A stretch of DNA of 64,000 nt from Candidatus Phycorickettsia trachydisci (lineage in GTDB: Bacteria > Pseudomonadota > Alphaproteobacteria > Rickettsiales > Rickettsiaceae), in assembly GCF_003015145.1 (NCBI RefSeq), contig NZ_CP027845.1, positions 1,054,001 through 1,118,000 on the forward strand, given 5' to 3'. The notes under the pieces are model-generated. The model saw only the letters and a list, made by a program, of their open reading frames with translations. It made no database searches and was not told the DNA's origin. The position numbers and the translations under genes were made by a program. Below are positions 36,495-44,337 of the stretch, piece after piece (the stretch's first letter is position 1; the number at the start of each line of letters is the position of its first letter).

Positions 36495-38006
36495 TTATGT
36501 ATTATTTCGTTTCTTAATTAATTCGAGAGTAGAAAGTACAAAAATTAAGAATCCTATGGTAATCATTTCATGATAACTAGTATACAAAGTAGAAAACTTT
36601 AATTTATTTGGTACGTAGCCATCAAGATAAGTTTTTGTATTGATTTTTGTTTGTTTTAATATCCTGCCAACGGGGTCTATAATAGCAGATATGCCATTGT
36701 TTGCATTTACGATTACGGGGATACCATTTTCCACGGCTCTCATTGCAGTAATATAAAAATGTTGATACGGTCCTGCAGAATGTCCGAACCAGTTACCGTT
36801 CGTGATGTTTAGTATTAAGTCCGCATCTTTAGTCCTTACTTCATGTGGAAAAATAGATTCATAGCAAATTAGGGGTCTTATGGATAAGTTATCTACTTTA
36901 ATACTTTTGCCCATGTATCCTTTGGAGTAATTTAAATCTATAATTTTTTCCAGCATTTTGGATAATTTTTTTGAAATTATTTCAGGCAGTTTATTCCTTA
37001 AAGGTAAATATTCCCCAAATGGTACAAGATGGATTTTATTGTAACTAAAAATAATTTGGCCTAGATAATTTATGCCATACATTCCAACATATTCGCTTTG
37101 ATCATCTTTGTTAACTGAACCTGTGATTAAAGTTTGTTCGGGGGTTAAAAAGCTAGAAATTATATTTAAGAGATCTTGATTATTAATAAAAGTAGGCACC
37201 GAAGATTCTGGCCATATAATTAGCTTTGGATGAAGTAAAGATCCATGATCTTCAGAAAGGTCTATATGAGTTTTGAGGTTGTCAATAAACTGATTTATGC
37301 TTAATTGGCCTTGATGCTGAATATTTGCTTGCACAACTCTGATGGATAAATCCGTGTTGCCTATTTCACTAAAGTAATTCAGTCTTGCTAAACCAAGAAA
37401 AGTCATTAGAGCAAAAATTATAAAGCTAATAATTGTATGTCTTATTAATAGGACCTTATCAGATAATAAATATCTAACACCTGAGGCAATGTAAGCAATT
37501 ATCAAGCTTAATCCTAGCACTCCAAAAATACTCGCTCCTTGCACGAGAATTGTTGAAAAAGATAAACTATATCCTAATTGATTCCATGGAAACCCAGTGA
37601 AAAGCCACGATCTTAACCATTCGCAAAAAGTCCACGATGCTGCAAAGTAGAGATCATAATATCTTGATTCCTTAAAAAAGTATGCCATGCCAGCACTTAG
37701 AGAAATGAATATGGCTATTACACAAGGCAAGCCAAAGATTGAAAAAGGAAGCAACCACCAAAGTTCTTTAGCGTATAGAAGCACCGCAAAACTTATCCAA
37801 TGGAGGCTAATGACGAAATGGCTTACGCCAAAACAGAATCCTAATAATGCAGCTTTTTTGAAGCTGTTAGATATGGATATATGATAGCTGAGTAAACCTA
37901 AGCATAAAACTAAAGGCAATAAGAAGGTAGGAGCAAAAGCCAGACCGCTAAGTGCTCCTGCAAGAATGCAAGATATGAAATGTTTTTCTTTGATGGATTT
38001 AATCAA
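36495..38006 (-). CDS. lnt: Apolipoprotein N-acyltransferase
   Basis: Lnt adds the third acyl chain to outer-membrane lipoproteins. The N-terminal 210 residues carry about seven helices (LSGLAFAPTFLLPLVLCLGL, GFPWNQLGYSLS near 138). The C-terminal nitrilase domain has the catalytic triad: Glu in IIWPESSVPTF (about 260-270), Lys in SYNKIHLVPFGEYLP (about 322-336) and Cys in PLICYESIFP (about 380-389). Length 503 aa is normal. The start lies just after the window's 38007-38062 gap, and the gene could be co-transcribed with the unknown gene at 38063-38524 upstream. Confidence 0.95.
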   Translation of the reverse strand: MIKSIKEKHFISCILAGALSGLAFAPTFLLPLVLCLGLLSYHISISNSFKKAALLGFCFGVSHFVISLHWISFAVLLYAKELWWLLPFSIFGLPCVIAIFISLSAGMAYFFKESRYYDLYFAASWTFCEWLRSWLFTGFPWNQLGYSLSFSTILVQGASIFGVLGLSLIIAYIASGVRYLLSDKVLLIRHTIISFIIFALMTFLGLARLNYFSEIGNTDLSIRVVQANIQHQGQLSINQFIDNLKTHIDLSEDHGSLLHPKLIIWPESSVPTFINNQDLLNIISSFLTPEQTLITGSVNKDDQSEYVGMYGINYLGQIIFSYNKIHLVPFGEYLPLRNKLPEIISKKLSKMLEKIIDLNYSKGYMGKSIKVDNLSIRPLICYESIFPHEVRTKDADLILNITNGNWFGHSAGPYQHFYITAMRAVENGIPVIVNANNGISAIIDPVGRILKQTKINTKTYLDGYVPNKLKFSTLYTSYHEMITIGFLIFVLSTLELIKKRNNT

Positions 38007-38062
38007 AACGTTTGAGATAATGACTTAATAAAAAGCCATTATCATTGTTTTTAAGTCCAAAA

Positions 38063-38524
38063 TCAAGAATTTAGGTAAGCAGCTTCTGTGAGATCTAGGT
38101 TATCTCCAGATATCACTGGTTCGATATTTTCTGATATGCAGGCTCCTTCTCCTTGAGGGTTTTTAGCTGCGTCTATCTTTCCAAGATCTGCTGTGTTTCC
38201 TTCCGTTATAAATGCGCTTAAGATTTCTTTTTGGGTAGATATATCGAACAAGCTGGCTAATAATACTCCTGTTTTCATAACACTGAGCATTTCATAATAT
38301 CCATAATGAAGTTGTGAACCAAAAGCCGTCTCCAAACCCTTAGTTACGAATTTAAGCATTCCATCCACGAAGGCATAAGAAATAAAAGCTTTATTGAAGT
38401 TTTTTGTGTATCTATCTATTAAAGAGTCTTTTGGGGAGAATTGGTTTAATAGATTTAAGTATCCTAAAGGTATAAATAATTTGTTATTAAATCTAAATGT
38501 GCGCCATGCTATTTGTGAAAACAT
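38063..38524 (-). CDS. Unknown protein, family A (paralogue of 38896-39510)
   Basis: I do not recognise this 153-aa protein. It starts MFSQIA and shares with the product of 38896-39510 an aligned N-terminal 100 residues, including LN.FS.K.SL.D..TK (here LNQFSPKDSLIDRYTKNFN at about 26-44) and a similar hydrophobic helix after it. The C-terminus is divergent and acidic. Both end in a short acidic, hydrophobic tail with GD.L (here SGDNLDLTEAAYLNS). It has no signal peptide. The promoter is near consensus, so it is probably well expressed. Function unknown. Confidence 0.65.
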   Translation of the reverse strand: MFSQIAWRTFRFNNKLFIPLGYLNLLNQFSPKDSLIDRYTKNFNKAFISYAFVDGMLKFVTKGLETAFGSQLHYGYYEMLSVMKTGVLLASLFDISTQKEILSAFITEGNTADLGKIDAAKNPQGEGACISENIEPVISGDNLDLTEAAYLNS

Positions 38525-38561
38525 ATTTTATATTTTTAGTTAATATTAATTCAACCTAAGC

Positions 38562-38590
38562 ATTATAGTAATTAACAAAACAAACATCAA
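38562..38590 (-). promoter_or_regulatory. Sigma-70 promoter of the 38063 gene
   Basis: On the minus strand TTGATG, a 17-bp spacer and TATAAT lie 37 bp before the ATG. The same boxes, spacer length and surrounding sequence occur before the paralogue at 39510. Confidence 0.65.
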
Positions 38591-38833
38591 TAACATTTAA
38601 GGAATTATTTCAAAAATCATAAGTTCCTATTAGAATCAATAGATAAGTTAAAGTATTTTTTGGTAAAATTAATTTATGAGTATATTTTTTACTCTAATAA
38701 TACATAAGATTGTTATTCCTGAGTTGGAGTTAAGTGTCAAAAAAAGAGTGAACCAAAGTTTGAGCTATAAAGTGAGCTTAGATGTGTAAGATATGAGAGA
38801 TTTTTCTGTGAGGGGCTTAATTGAAAAAGCTTT

Positions 38834-38863
38834 AGATAATGACTTTTTGCAGAGTCATTATCT
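38834..38863. terminator. Bidirectional-looking terminator hairpin
   Basis: AGATAATGACT and AGTCATTATCT form a perfect 11-bp stem with an 8-nt loop. A T-rich tail follows on the plus side and AAAGCTTTTTC on the minus side. It lies 33 bp past the stop of the 38896 gene (minus) and probably ends that transcript. The rest of 38525-38895 contains only the leader of the 38063 gene and AT-rich DNA in which I see no gene. Confidence 0.65.
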
Positions 38864-38895
38864 TTATTTTTGAATCTTAAATCAAGTATTTTAGT

Positions 38896-39510
38896 TTAAG
38901 CAGCAATATCTGTTAGATCTGTAACCGGAGATAATGTAGCTCCAGTTAAAGTATCTCCAGCTACTAATAATTCAGTGTTGTTTTCAGTAACATCTAAATC
39001 AGTAAATTCTGATTCATTGACAGAGTTTTCTTCCAAACTTTCAATTTTGTTTTTGTCCACTTCATTTAATGCTTCTTGTAAACTTTCTTTCAATATTTCT
39101 TTAAATCCTTCCTTAAATTCTTCTTTAAGTGTGCTTTTCATATTTTTTATAATTTCTTCTTTGTATTCTTCTTTAACTTTTTCTGTAAGGACTCCCGTTA
39201 GATGATGATGTTGATTCAAGTCTTTAAAAGCCTCATGTACCCATATTGAATATTGTATAGCAGATTTTAAAATATTAATTTTTTCCCGGCTATCAGGGCC
39301 TACAAAAATTTTAATAAATGTTGAGAATACTTCAAGGCTTGAATTCATCAGGAAGGAACTCAAGTATGAATAATTAGAGTACTTTGTAAATTGGTCTAGT
39401 AAGGAGTGTTTCGTGCTGAAAGTGTTCAATCCATTTGTAAGTAAAAAAAGACGCATTTGGTCATGTAAAACAGAGGAAGAGAGTATATCAGTTGCAATTT
39501 GAGAAAACAT
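38896..39510 (-). CDS. Unknown protein, family A (paralogue of 38063-38524) with long charged helix
   Basis: The 204-aa product starts MFSQIA like its neighbour and aligns with it over about 100 residues (LNTFSTKHSLLDQFTKYSN at about 29-47, then SLEVFSTFIKIFVG). After that it carries a highly charged helix of about 45 residues with a KEEFKEGFKEILKESLQEA pattern (about 125-150) that the neighbour lacks. The C-terminal tail is Thr/Leu/Asp-rich (LLVAGDTLTGATLSPVTD). No signal peptide or known domain was seen. The two genes are a tandem duplication that has diverged strongly; an effector or symbiosis role is possible but unsupported. Confidence 0.65.
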   Translation of the reverse strand: MFSQIATDILSSSVLHDQMRLFLLTNGLNTFSTKHSLLDQFTKYSNYSYLSSFLMNSSLEVFSTFIKIFVGPDSREKINILKSAIQYSIWVHEAFKDLNQHHHLTGVLTEKVKEEYKEEIIKNMKSTLKEEFKEGFKEILKESLQEALNEVDKNKIESLEENSVNESEFTDLDVTENNTELLVAGDTLTGATLSPVTDLTDIAA

Positions 39511-39540
39511 ATATTTTATAACTTATAAATTAATAATATC

Positions 39541-39569
39541 ATCATAGCTATTTATAAAATAAACGTCAA
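39541..39569 (-). promoter_or_regulatory. Sigma-70 promoter of the 38896 gene
   Basis: On the minus strand TTGACG, a 17-bp spacer and TATGAT lie 30 bp before the ATG. Spacer and flanks resemble the promoter of the paralogue (38562-38590). Confidence 0.65.
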
Positions 39570-39844
39570 TAGTTTTTAATAAATTTTCTCAAACATATAC
39601 TTTAATAATAATATATTTTATTAAAATCAACAAATCAATCAAAATGCCGATATAGTAAAGGATATTCAACAAAATATATCGACGCACTCGAAACATTTGT
39701 TAGATTGAGTTCATATTACAATGAGGATAACAGTAATGAACCAAACGCCTAGTGCCCTGCCTAATAACTGCAGTGATCAGTTATCTAAGCAATCAGTAAA
39801 ATATAAAGTGGAATATATGGCATGGTAATGCTAGCTCAGAACTT
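39570..39844. other. Non-coding stretch with a possible decayed gene fragment
   Basis: Between the family A promoter and the toxin gene lies AT-rich DNA. A plus-strand open stretch at about 39664-39750 reads YSTKYIDALETFVRLSS, then YYNEDNSNEP, before a stop. It looks like protein sequence but lacks a start, so it may be a remnant of a lost gene. A 36-codon ORF at 39721-39828 in another frame is not convincing. Confidence 0.3.
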
Positions 39845-40108
39845 TTAAAGCTGATAAATCTCTTTTCCATGGCCTACTTTAATTACTAGTACAACTAATG
39901 CATTATGTTGTATATTGCAGATAATTCTATAATCTTTAACACGGTAACGCCATAATCCTTTTTTATTACCAGTTAAACTTTTGCCAAACAACAAGGGATC
40001 TTTAGTAACTCTAGTTTCTAAGTACTTGATTATTGCTTTTTGAGTATCTTTATTTAATTGCGTAAATTGTTTCCTTGCAGACTCGGAAAATAATACCTTA
40101 TAAGCCAT
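39845..40108 (-). CDS. RelE/ParE-family toxin
   Basis: The 87-aa product follows the RelE fold: FSESARKQFTQLNKDTQKAI (first helices), DPLLFGKSLTGNKKGLWRYR (beta hairpin) and VKDYRIICNIQHNALVVLVI (core strands), ending in a KVGHGKEIY-like tail. RelE toxins cut mRNA on the ribosome and ParE toxins block gyrase; the basic residues LWRYRVKDYR fit the RelE type. It overlaps the antitoxin gene by 11 bp and is translated second, the usual order. Confidence 0.88.
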   Translation of the reverse strand: MAYKVLFSESARKQFTQLNKDTQKAIIKYLETRVTKDPLLFGKSLTGNKKGLWRYRVKDYRIICNIQHNALVVLVIKVGHGKEIYQL

Positions 40109-40328
40109 TTTCTTTCTTAATCTGTTCTAATGTATAAGTTTTAGATCCAATGCTGTAAAATTCTTCCAACGCAAGTTGTGCTACCTTTAGATCTTTTTGA
40201 TCTTCTAAGAAAGATTCAACAGCTTTTCTTAGGATATATCCCTTGCTACGATCACATTCTTTAGCAAATTCTTCTAGTTCAGAATTAAGTTTTTCGTTTA
40301 TTTGAAATGATACAGTTTGCATAATCAT
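40098..40328 (-). CDS. Ribbon-helix-helix antitoxin
   Basis: The 76-aa partner starts with the RHH strand (QTVSFQINEKLNSELEEFAK) and the helix pair CDRSKGYILRKAVESFLED typical of RelB/CopG-like antitoxins. The C-terminal half (ALEEFYSIGSKTYTLEQIKK) would wrap the toxin. It precedes the toxin on the minus strand with an 11-bp overlap and probably represses its own promoter. Confidence 0.88.
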   Translation of the reverse strand: MIMQTVSFQINEKLNSELEEFAKECDRSKGYILRKAVESFLEDQKDLKVAQLALEEFYSIGSKTYTLEQIKKENGL

Positions 40329-40352
40329 ACCTATTATATATTAACAAGTACT

Positions 40353-40361
40353 ATTATATCA
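40353..40361 (-). promoter_or_regulatory. Extended -10 promoter of the toxin-antitoxin pair
   Basis: On the minus strand TGATATAAT (TGn plus a perfect -10) lies 25 bp before the antitoxin ATG. AT-rich near-palindromes around it could be the antitoxin operator. Confidence 0.45.
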
Positions 40362-40503
40362 CATTAATAACCATTGATATAGGATCAAATTTTATATATT
40401 AGATAAAAAAGCTAAGGCATGACATTATTATAAGGTAGTGTTATCTTTGATAGAGAGTAGAAATAAGGTGTATAAGATTAGATTCTCTCATACTGTCTTT
40501 GAA

Positions 40504-40628
40504 TTTATTACGTTATAAGATCAAATAAACTGAGCCGGATTAAAATATAGGAGCAGTTAATGTGAGCCCAACTGGATTTATAGAGTAAATAAATCTGAGC
40601 CGGGCTTTGCGGATAAAAGCGAGCCAGC
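40504..40628 (+). repeat. Solo, truncated transposon end (GAGCC array)
   Basis: Starting at TTTATTACGTTATAAGATCA, this stretch matches the inner part of both ends of the 41585-48946 transposon. It has four GAGCC motifs (40532, 40564, 40597, 40621; spacing 32, 33, 24) and the segment CCAACTGGATTTATAGAGT, which is found only in the left end. It therefore derives from a left-type end, in the opposite orientation, and lacks the tip (fifth motif and TGT terminus). The region 40329-40503 beside it holds the toxin-antitoxin promoter and otherwise nothing recognisable. Confidence 0.75.
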
Positions 40629-40716
40629 TAATACTATTTTTATTCTAGATTCTGCGATAGATTCATCCATTAATTAAAAAAAATATTAATTATAGTTAAT
40701 TTTATATAAAAAGTAC

Positions 40717-40745
40717 TTGCATATTATGTAAACTAATGTTATAAT
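40717..40745 (+). promoter_or_regulatory. Near-consensus promoter of the 40923 gene
   Basis: TTGCAT, a 17-bp spacer and TATAAT. The same arrangement is conserved before the paralogue (49352-49380). The expected transcription start is about 170 nt before the ATG, so the mRNA has an unusually long leader for this genome. Confidence 0.7.
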
Positions 40746-40808
40746 TAAATTATACTTGAGTAACTAATAGTAAATTTAATAAGATAAGTATTGTAAATAG
40801 ATTATTAA

Positions 40809-40839
40809 AGTAAAATTGTTTGATACAATTTATTTTACT
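40809..40839 (+). other. Leader hairpin, copy A
   Basis: AGTAAAATTGT pairs with ACAATT..TTTTACT (small bulge) around a TTGAT loop, 84 nt before the ATG. A hairpin of different sequence stands at the equivalent place in copy B (49445-49473), which suggests that structure rather than sequence is kept. The 30 nt before the start codon are also conserved (TTGGTTATAAAGTAT). Confidence 0.5.
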
Positions 40840-40922
40840 AGAATCTCTCTAATACTTAAAATGTTTAAATTTCATTTGGTTATAAAGTATAAAAATAAAT
40901 TAACATTAAAATTTATAATTAT

Positions 40923-41438
40923 ATGGCATTCTTTAATATTTGGAACAATATAAGTAATGAAGTAGAACAAGCATTTGCAGCTGAAGCAGAAAATACTTTA
41001 GCAAACGTTGCAGACACTTTAGCGGGAGATACACTAGCAGATACAGCACAAGATGTACTAGGTACATTAGGAGGTCCTATTATGTTACCTGCTAATATAG
41101 CAGAAAATACAGTAGAGGCTAATACTGTTATAGACAGAATCAGAGAATTTGTGAACTTTAACCCAAGAGGATTAATTGATCAAGGAGGAGAGTTATTCAA
41201 TACACTTCTTGAAGAGATGAATAACCAACCAACATCAATTAAAATTGCAGCTGCAGTAGCAATTCTTGGAGCTTGTGGTGCAATAGGCATGGGTATAAAA
41301 AGCTTATATTATAAAACTTCTTCCGATGCAATTGTTGAAGCTGAAAATCACGAAGTTTCAAATTTAGATTTAGCTGACTCAACTCAAAAAGTTTTGGCTG
41401 GAGATTTTGCTGAAGCTGAAGTAGCTTTAGTTCAATAA
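40923..41438 (+). CDS. Small Ala-rich membrane protein, family B (paralogue of 49568-50131)
   Basis: A 171-aa protein unknown to me. Residues of about 15-60 are rich in A, D, E and T with short imperfect repeats (DTLAGDTLADTA). Then follows a block conserved with the paralogue: NTVIDRIREFVNFNPR at about 68-83, QPTSIKIAAAVAILGACGAI at about 104-123 (one membrane helix), then KSLYYK. The tail is acidic and ends in VQ, as in the paralogue. No signal peptide precedes the helix. It is downstream of a strong promoter and a long leader, and convergent with a decayed ruvC. Confidence 0.7.
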   Translation: MAFFNIWNNISNEVEQAFAAEAENTLANVADTLAGDTLADTAQDVLGTLGGPIMLPANIAENTVEANTVIDRIREFVNFNPRGLIDQGGELFNTLLEEMNNQPTSIKIAAAVAILGACGAIGMGIKSLYYKTSSDAIVEAENHEVSNLDLADSTQKVLAGDFAEAEVALVQ

Positions 41439-41455
41439 TACAAATTGTTTGGGGA

Positions 41456-41584
41456 TTAAAGTAAGTTTTAATTTAACATCCTAACAATAAGAGCAACAGT
41501 TAAGATATCGCTTTAATCAGGCGATATCTTAAGCTGGCTTTACTTCAAAATAATTTTTACCATATACAACATTGGATTTTTATC
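41456..41584 (-). pseudogene. Decayed second copy of ruvC, 3' part (split by transposon)
   Basis: These 129 bp align without gaps to the 3' part of intact ruvC (50150-50278): equal distance from the stop codon to the insertion point, and shared stretches such as GGCGATATCTTAAG. In the ruvC frame there are premature stops (for example at 41468), so the copy was no longer functional. The alignment stops exactly at the transposon tip and resumes at 48947. Confidence 0.85.
41579..41584. repeat. Target-site duplication, left copy (TTTATC)
   Basis: TTTATC immediately precedes the transposon tip TGTGGCGGC and recurs directly after the other tip at 48947-48952. The undisturbed paralogous site in ruvC reads TTTGTC (50273-50278). 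Confidence 0.8.
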
Positions 41585-41673
41585 TGTGGCGGCTTGATTT
41601 CTAAATGAGCTCGGCTCGCTTTTATCCGCAAAGACTGGACCAAATTGATTGACTCTATAAATCCAGTTGGGGT

Positions 41674-41744
41674 GAGTAGGCCAGCAGAACTTCCCCGCTA
41701 GCCCCTCGCAGAACAGTGCATGAGCTTCTCAACTCACACTGCTC
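41674..41744 (-). ncRNA. Group II intron domains V and VI
   Basis: Domain V is exactly 34 nt (41711-41744). It starts GAGC with the catalytic AGC triad, has a GAGA (GNRA) tetraloop closed by GAGTT/AGCTC, and ends GTTC. Domain VI follows (41674-41707): a GGCTAGC/GCTGGCC stem with an unpaired TA near the 3' side, the A being a likely branch point close to the intron end. All catalytic features seem intact. Confidence 0.8.
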
Positions 41745-41747
41745 CCA

Positions 41748-42986
41748 TTAGATAACCACAAATCCTTTGCTTTGATACCAATGTGCAAACAATTTTGGAT
41801 CATTTTGAGCTATTTTCTCAATGTATTGAATAGCTTTTATTTTATGTCCTTTGAGCCTCAGATACTTTCGCATTGCCCATTTGATTAGAATAGAATTAAA
41901 GTATCTTGCAATAGGTTTTAATGCCTCAGGGGAATATTTCCCAAAATAGTTAATCCATCCTCTTAGGACTGAATTAAAGTTTTCAGAGATTCCTTCCAAA
42001 GACAAATCGCTACGCAAGTGCCACTTATAACTCTTAATTTCTTGTCGTATTGCTTGAATAGATTTCTTACTTATGGCTGGAGTAAATCCTATAAATAAAC
42101 AATTGTCTTTACAGTTATTCACCAGCCTTGGTTTGAATGTGTATCCTAGAAAGTCAAAGACCTTGTTAGAATATTCCTTATTCTTTACTTTACAACAGAT
42201 AATTCTCGTTTTATCTGGATGCAATTCTAACCCACATTCTGCAAAGCGTTGTTGCAAATTTTCCAACAATTTCTCTGCTTCTGCAAGTGTATTGCAGTGT
42301 ACCAAGCCATCATCAGCATATCTACACCAAGGTAATTGAGGATATTTTCTGCTCATCCATATATCAAATACATAATGAAGAAACAAATTGCTTAAAATAG
42401 GGCTTATTACTCCACCTTGTGGGGTGCCTTTGGTTCTAGCATTGCTAGTTCCATCTGGCATCACAATAGGAGCTTTAAGCCATCTTTCAACGTAAAGTAT
42501 TACCCATTTATCATTCGTATGCAGCTTCACAGCTTTCATCATCAATTCATGAGATATGTTATCAAACAGCCCCTTTATGTCAAACTCTAGTACCCAATCG
42601 TACTTCCAGCACCTTTGGCGTGTAATTCCGATTGCATCTAAAGCCGACTTATTAGGCCTATACCCATAAGAATCATTCAAGAAACAAGGTTCTATCTCTG
42701 GTTCCAGTATGAGTTTTACGACCATTTGGGCTATTCGATCAGATACAGTTGGTACACCTAATATTCTTTGGCCTCCCGACTTCTTTGGTATGGCTACCGC
42801 TTTAACAGGCGGAGGAAAGTAACTTCCCGAAGACAACCTGTTCCATAATTTGTAAAGATTGTCTTTTAGTTTCACCTCAAAATCAGAAATTGATTGCTCA
42901 TCTAGCCCAGCAGCTCCAGCATTAGCCTTCACATGCTTGTAGGCTTTGAATACCAAATCTTTAGGTATATTAAATGGTTTTGTCAT
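41748..42986 (-). CDS. ltrA: Group II intron reverse transcriptase/maturase
   Basis: This 412-aa intron-encoded protein splices its intron and copies it into new DNA sites. RT blocks are in order: SYGYRPNKSALDAI near 108, VLEFDIKGLFDNI near 132-144, GTPQGGVISPILSNLFLHY near 187-205 and the catalytic YADD near 223. The group II maturase X domain follows (FNSVLRGWINYFGKY near 344-358). There is no HNH endonuclease after it, so mobility would use nicked or single-stranded targets. The frame is intact. The gene lies on the strand opposite to the transposase. Confidence 0.95.
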   Translation of the reverse strand: MTKPFNIPKDLVFKAYKHVKANAGAAGLDEQSISDFEVKLKDNLYKLWNRLSSGSYFPPPVKAVAIPKKSGGQRILGVPTVSDRIAQMVVKLILEPEIEPCFLNDSYGYRPNKSALDAIGITRQRCWKYDWVLEFDIKGLFDNISHELMMKAVKLHTNDKWVILYVERWLKAPIVMPDGTSNARTKGTPQGGVISPILSNLFLHYVFDIWMSRKYPQLPWCRYADDGLVHCNTLAEAEKLLENLQQRFAECGLELHPDKTRIICCKVKNKEYSNKVFDFLGYTFKPRLVNNCKDNCLFIGFTPAISKKSIQAIRQEIKSYKWHLRSDLSLEGISENFNSVLRGWINYFGKYSPEALKPIARYFNSILIKWAMRKYLRLKGHKIKAIQYIEKIAQNDPKLFAHWYQSKGFVVI

Positions 42987-43709
42987 CTCTCAATAATTCC
43001 TTCTTGTTACAGTTGATTATCAACATTGACTATCTAACTGAGTCCCTTCGCTCCATTTTCATTACAAAGACTTCAACACTACTACGAACTCATCCGCCCT
43101 TGTGCTTTGCATCGGTACTCTCATCCTTGTAATTTTAGTTACTTGGATTTCTCCCTTATCATCAAAACGACAAATTCCCGCAGTTCCATAAGAGAGCCTA
43201 AATTAGAATCACGCCTTCTCCACACCGAACACCACCTACCCAACGTCCAGAGTTGCCGATAGGTTTATCCCAAAAGAATGAGCCGCCTTTGGTTTTGATG
43301 TTATACTAGCAACCTTACGATGCGTCATCGAAGGTTCACTTACGTTCGTCTTTCTAATCCATACCTCGCCAGCTCATGCTGACTTTCCTCATGCGCTCAC
43401 GACCATTACTCTTAATAACAGCCGCCCAAGGTGGTTTGAAGGCAATTTCTGGTAATCGACTTCGGCAGACCTACTGCCATCTCTCCCATAGCTTCGCTAC
43501 GGCACACGCTCACATTAATTGTTCCTATATTTTAATCCGGCTCACCTTGTTTGATTCTGTAGTGTAATAAATTAAAAGAAAAGGAACGTTATTTTCGTCA
43601 TAAAAATTCAGTAAATAACATTGTTGTTTTTATAGGTATTGTTATAAAATTAAGCTAATAATTAAGTTTTCTTTTAATACTTGATTTTTAGCTTAAAAAA
43701 TAAACAATT

Positions 43710-44336
43710 ATGACAAAAACAGTAGCATATTTGAGAATATCAACAATTGATCAAAATTTAGAAAAAAATAGAGCAGCTATTTTGCATTTAGCTAACGAGA
43801 AAAATTTGGGTAAGGTGCATTTTGTAGAAGAAGTTGCATCTGGTAAGGTGAGTTGGAAAAAGAGGAAAATTGCAGGCATTTTAGATGAGCTACAAAAAGG
43901 GGATAAGATTATAGTCAGTGAGCTTTCTCGTTTGGGACGTAGCATGCTTGAGTGCATGGAGATTTTATCCATAGCGACGCAAAAAGGTATAGCTATTTAT
44001 GCTATTAAGGGCAGTTGGCAATTAGATGATACTATTGCTAGCAAAGTTGTAGCTATGGCGTTTTCTATGGCTGCTGAGATAGAGCGAGAGCTAATTTCTA
44101 ACCGTACAGCTGAGGCATTAAAGGCTCGTAAGAATGCTGGCATGATCTTAGGAAGACCTAGGGGTATCGGTAAAAGTAAGTTGGATATCTATCGTCCAGA
44201 GATTGAGGCTTTGCTTAGTAATGGTGCGACTCAGAAGTTTATAGCTGAGCGTTACGGTAGTACGGAAGCAAATTTGCATTACTGGATGAAGAAAAGGAGC
44301 ATTGCTAAGCCTAATAATTTTAAAGAGGTAGCATAA
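43710..44336 (+). CDS. Serine recombinase (resolvase/invertase family)
   Basis: The 208-aa product opens VAYLRISTIDQNLEKN, with the catalytic Ser at residue 11. It continues with ELSRLGRSMLECM near 70-83, the AEIERELISNRTAEAL helix near 131-146, GRPRG, and a C-terminal HTH (ATQKFIAERYGSTEANLHYW). In the transposon it probably resolves cointegrates, as TniR does in Tn5053-like elements. The frame is intact, unlike the next two genes, and it abuts the transposase start by one base. Confidence 0.92.
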   Translation: MTKTVAYLRISTIDQNLEKNRAAILHLANEKNLGKVHFVEEVASGKVSWKKRKIAGILDELQKGDKIIVSELSRLGRSMLECMEILSIATQKGIAIYAIKGSWQLDDTIASKVVAMAFSMAAEIERELISNRTAEALKARKNAGMILGRPRGIGKSKLDIYRPEIEALLSNGATQKFIAERYGSTEANLHYWMKKRSIAKPNNFKEVA

Positions 44337-44337
44337 T

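Larger units (their letters stand above)
41672..43507 (-). mobile_element. Group II intron
   Basis: The intron starts with GTGTG (the GUGYG 5' consensus) at 43507 on the minus strand and ends in CTCAC at 41672. The maturase ORF sits near its 3' end, directly before domain V. The flanks join to the sequence found uninterrupted in the solo end (TGTGAGC then CCAACTGG), apart from one C in a C-run. That makes the boundaries firm to about 1 nt. Domains I-III should lie in 42987-43507, where conserved-looking GC-richer segments occur. Confidence 0.85.
41585..43576 (-). repeat. Left transposon end, GAGCC array interrupted by the intron
   Basis: Reading outward on the minus strand, motifs lie at 43543 (GAGCC), 43511 (GAGC, at the intron junction), a degenerate third one (GGTCC) beyond the intron, 41617 (GAGCC) and 41595 (AAGCC), then the tip. 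Removing the intron restores the spacing of about 32, 32, 24 and 22 bp seen at the right end and in the solo end. Confidence 0.75.

Noticed and set aside
38793-38873. 26-codon plus-strand ORF (MRDFSVRGLIEKALDNDF...)
   Set aside because: It runs through the terminator hairpin, has no good ribosome binding site and no homology that I recognise.
39721-39828. 36-codon plus-strand ORF
   Set aside because: It overlaps a more protein-like remnant in another frame and has unusual composition; too weak to call a gene.
41748-43567. Open frames on the plus strand at 42073-42339 and 43376-43567
   Set aside because: They are antisense to the maturase or lie in the structured intron RNA and transposon end, have no family similarity and no sensible ribosome binding site.
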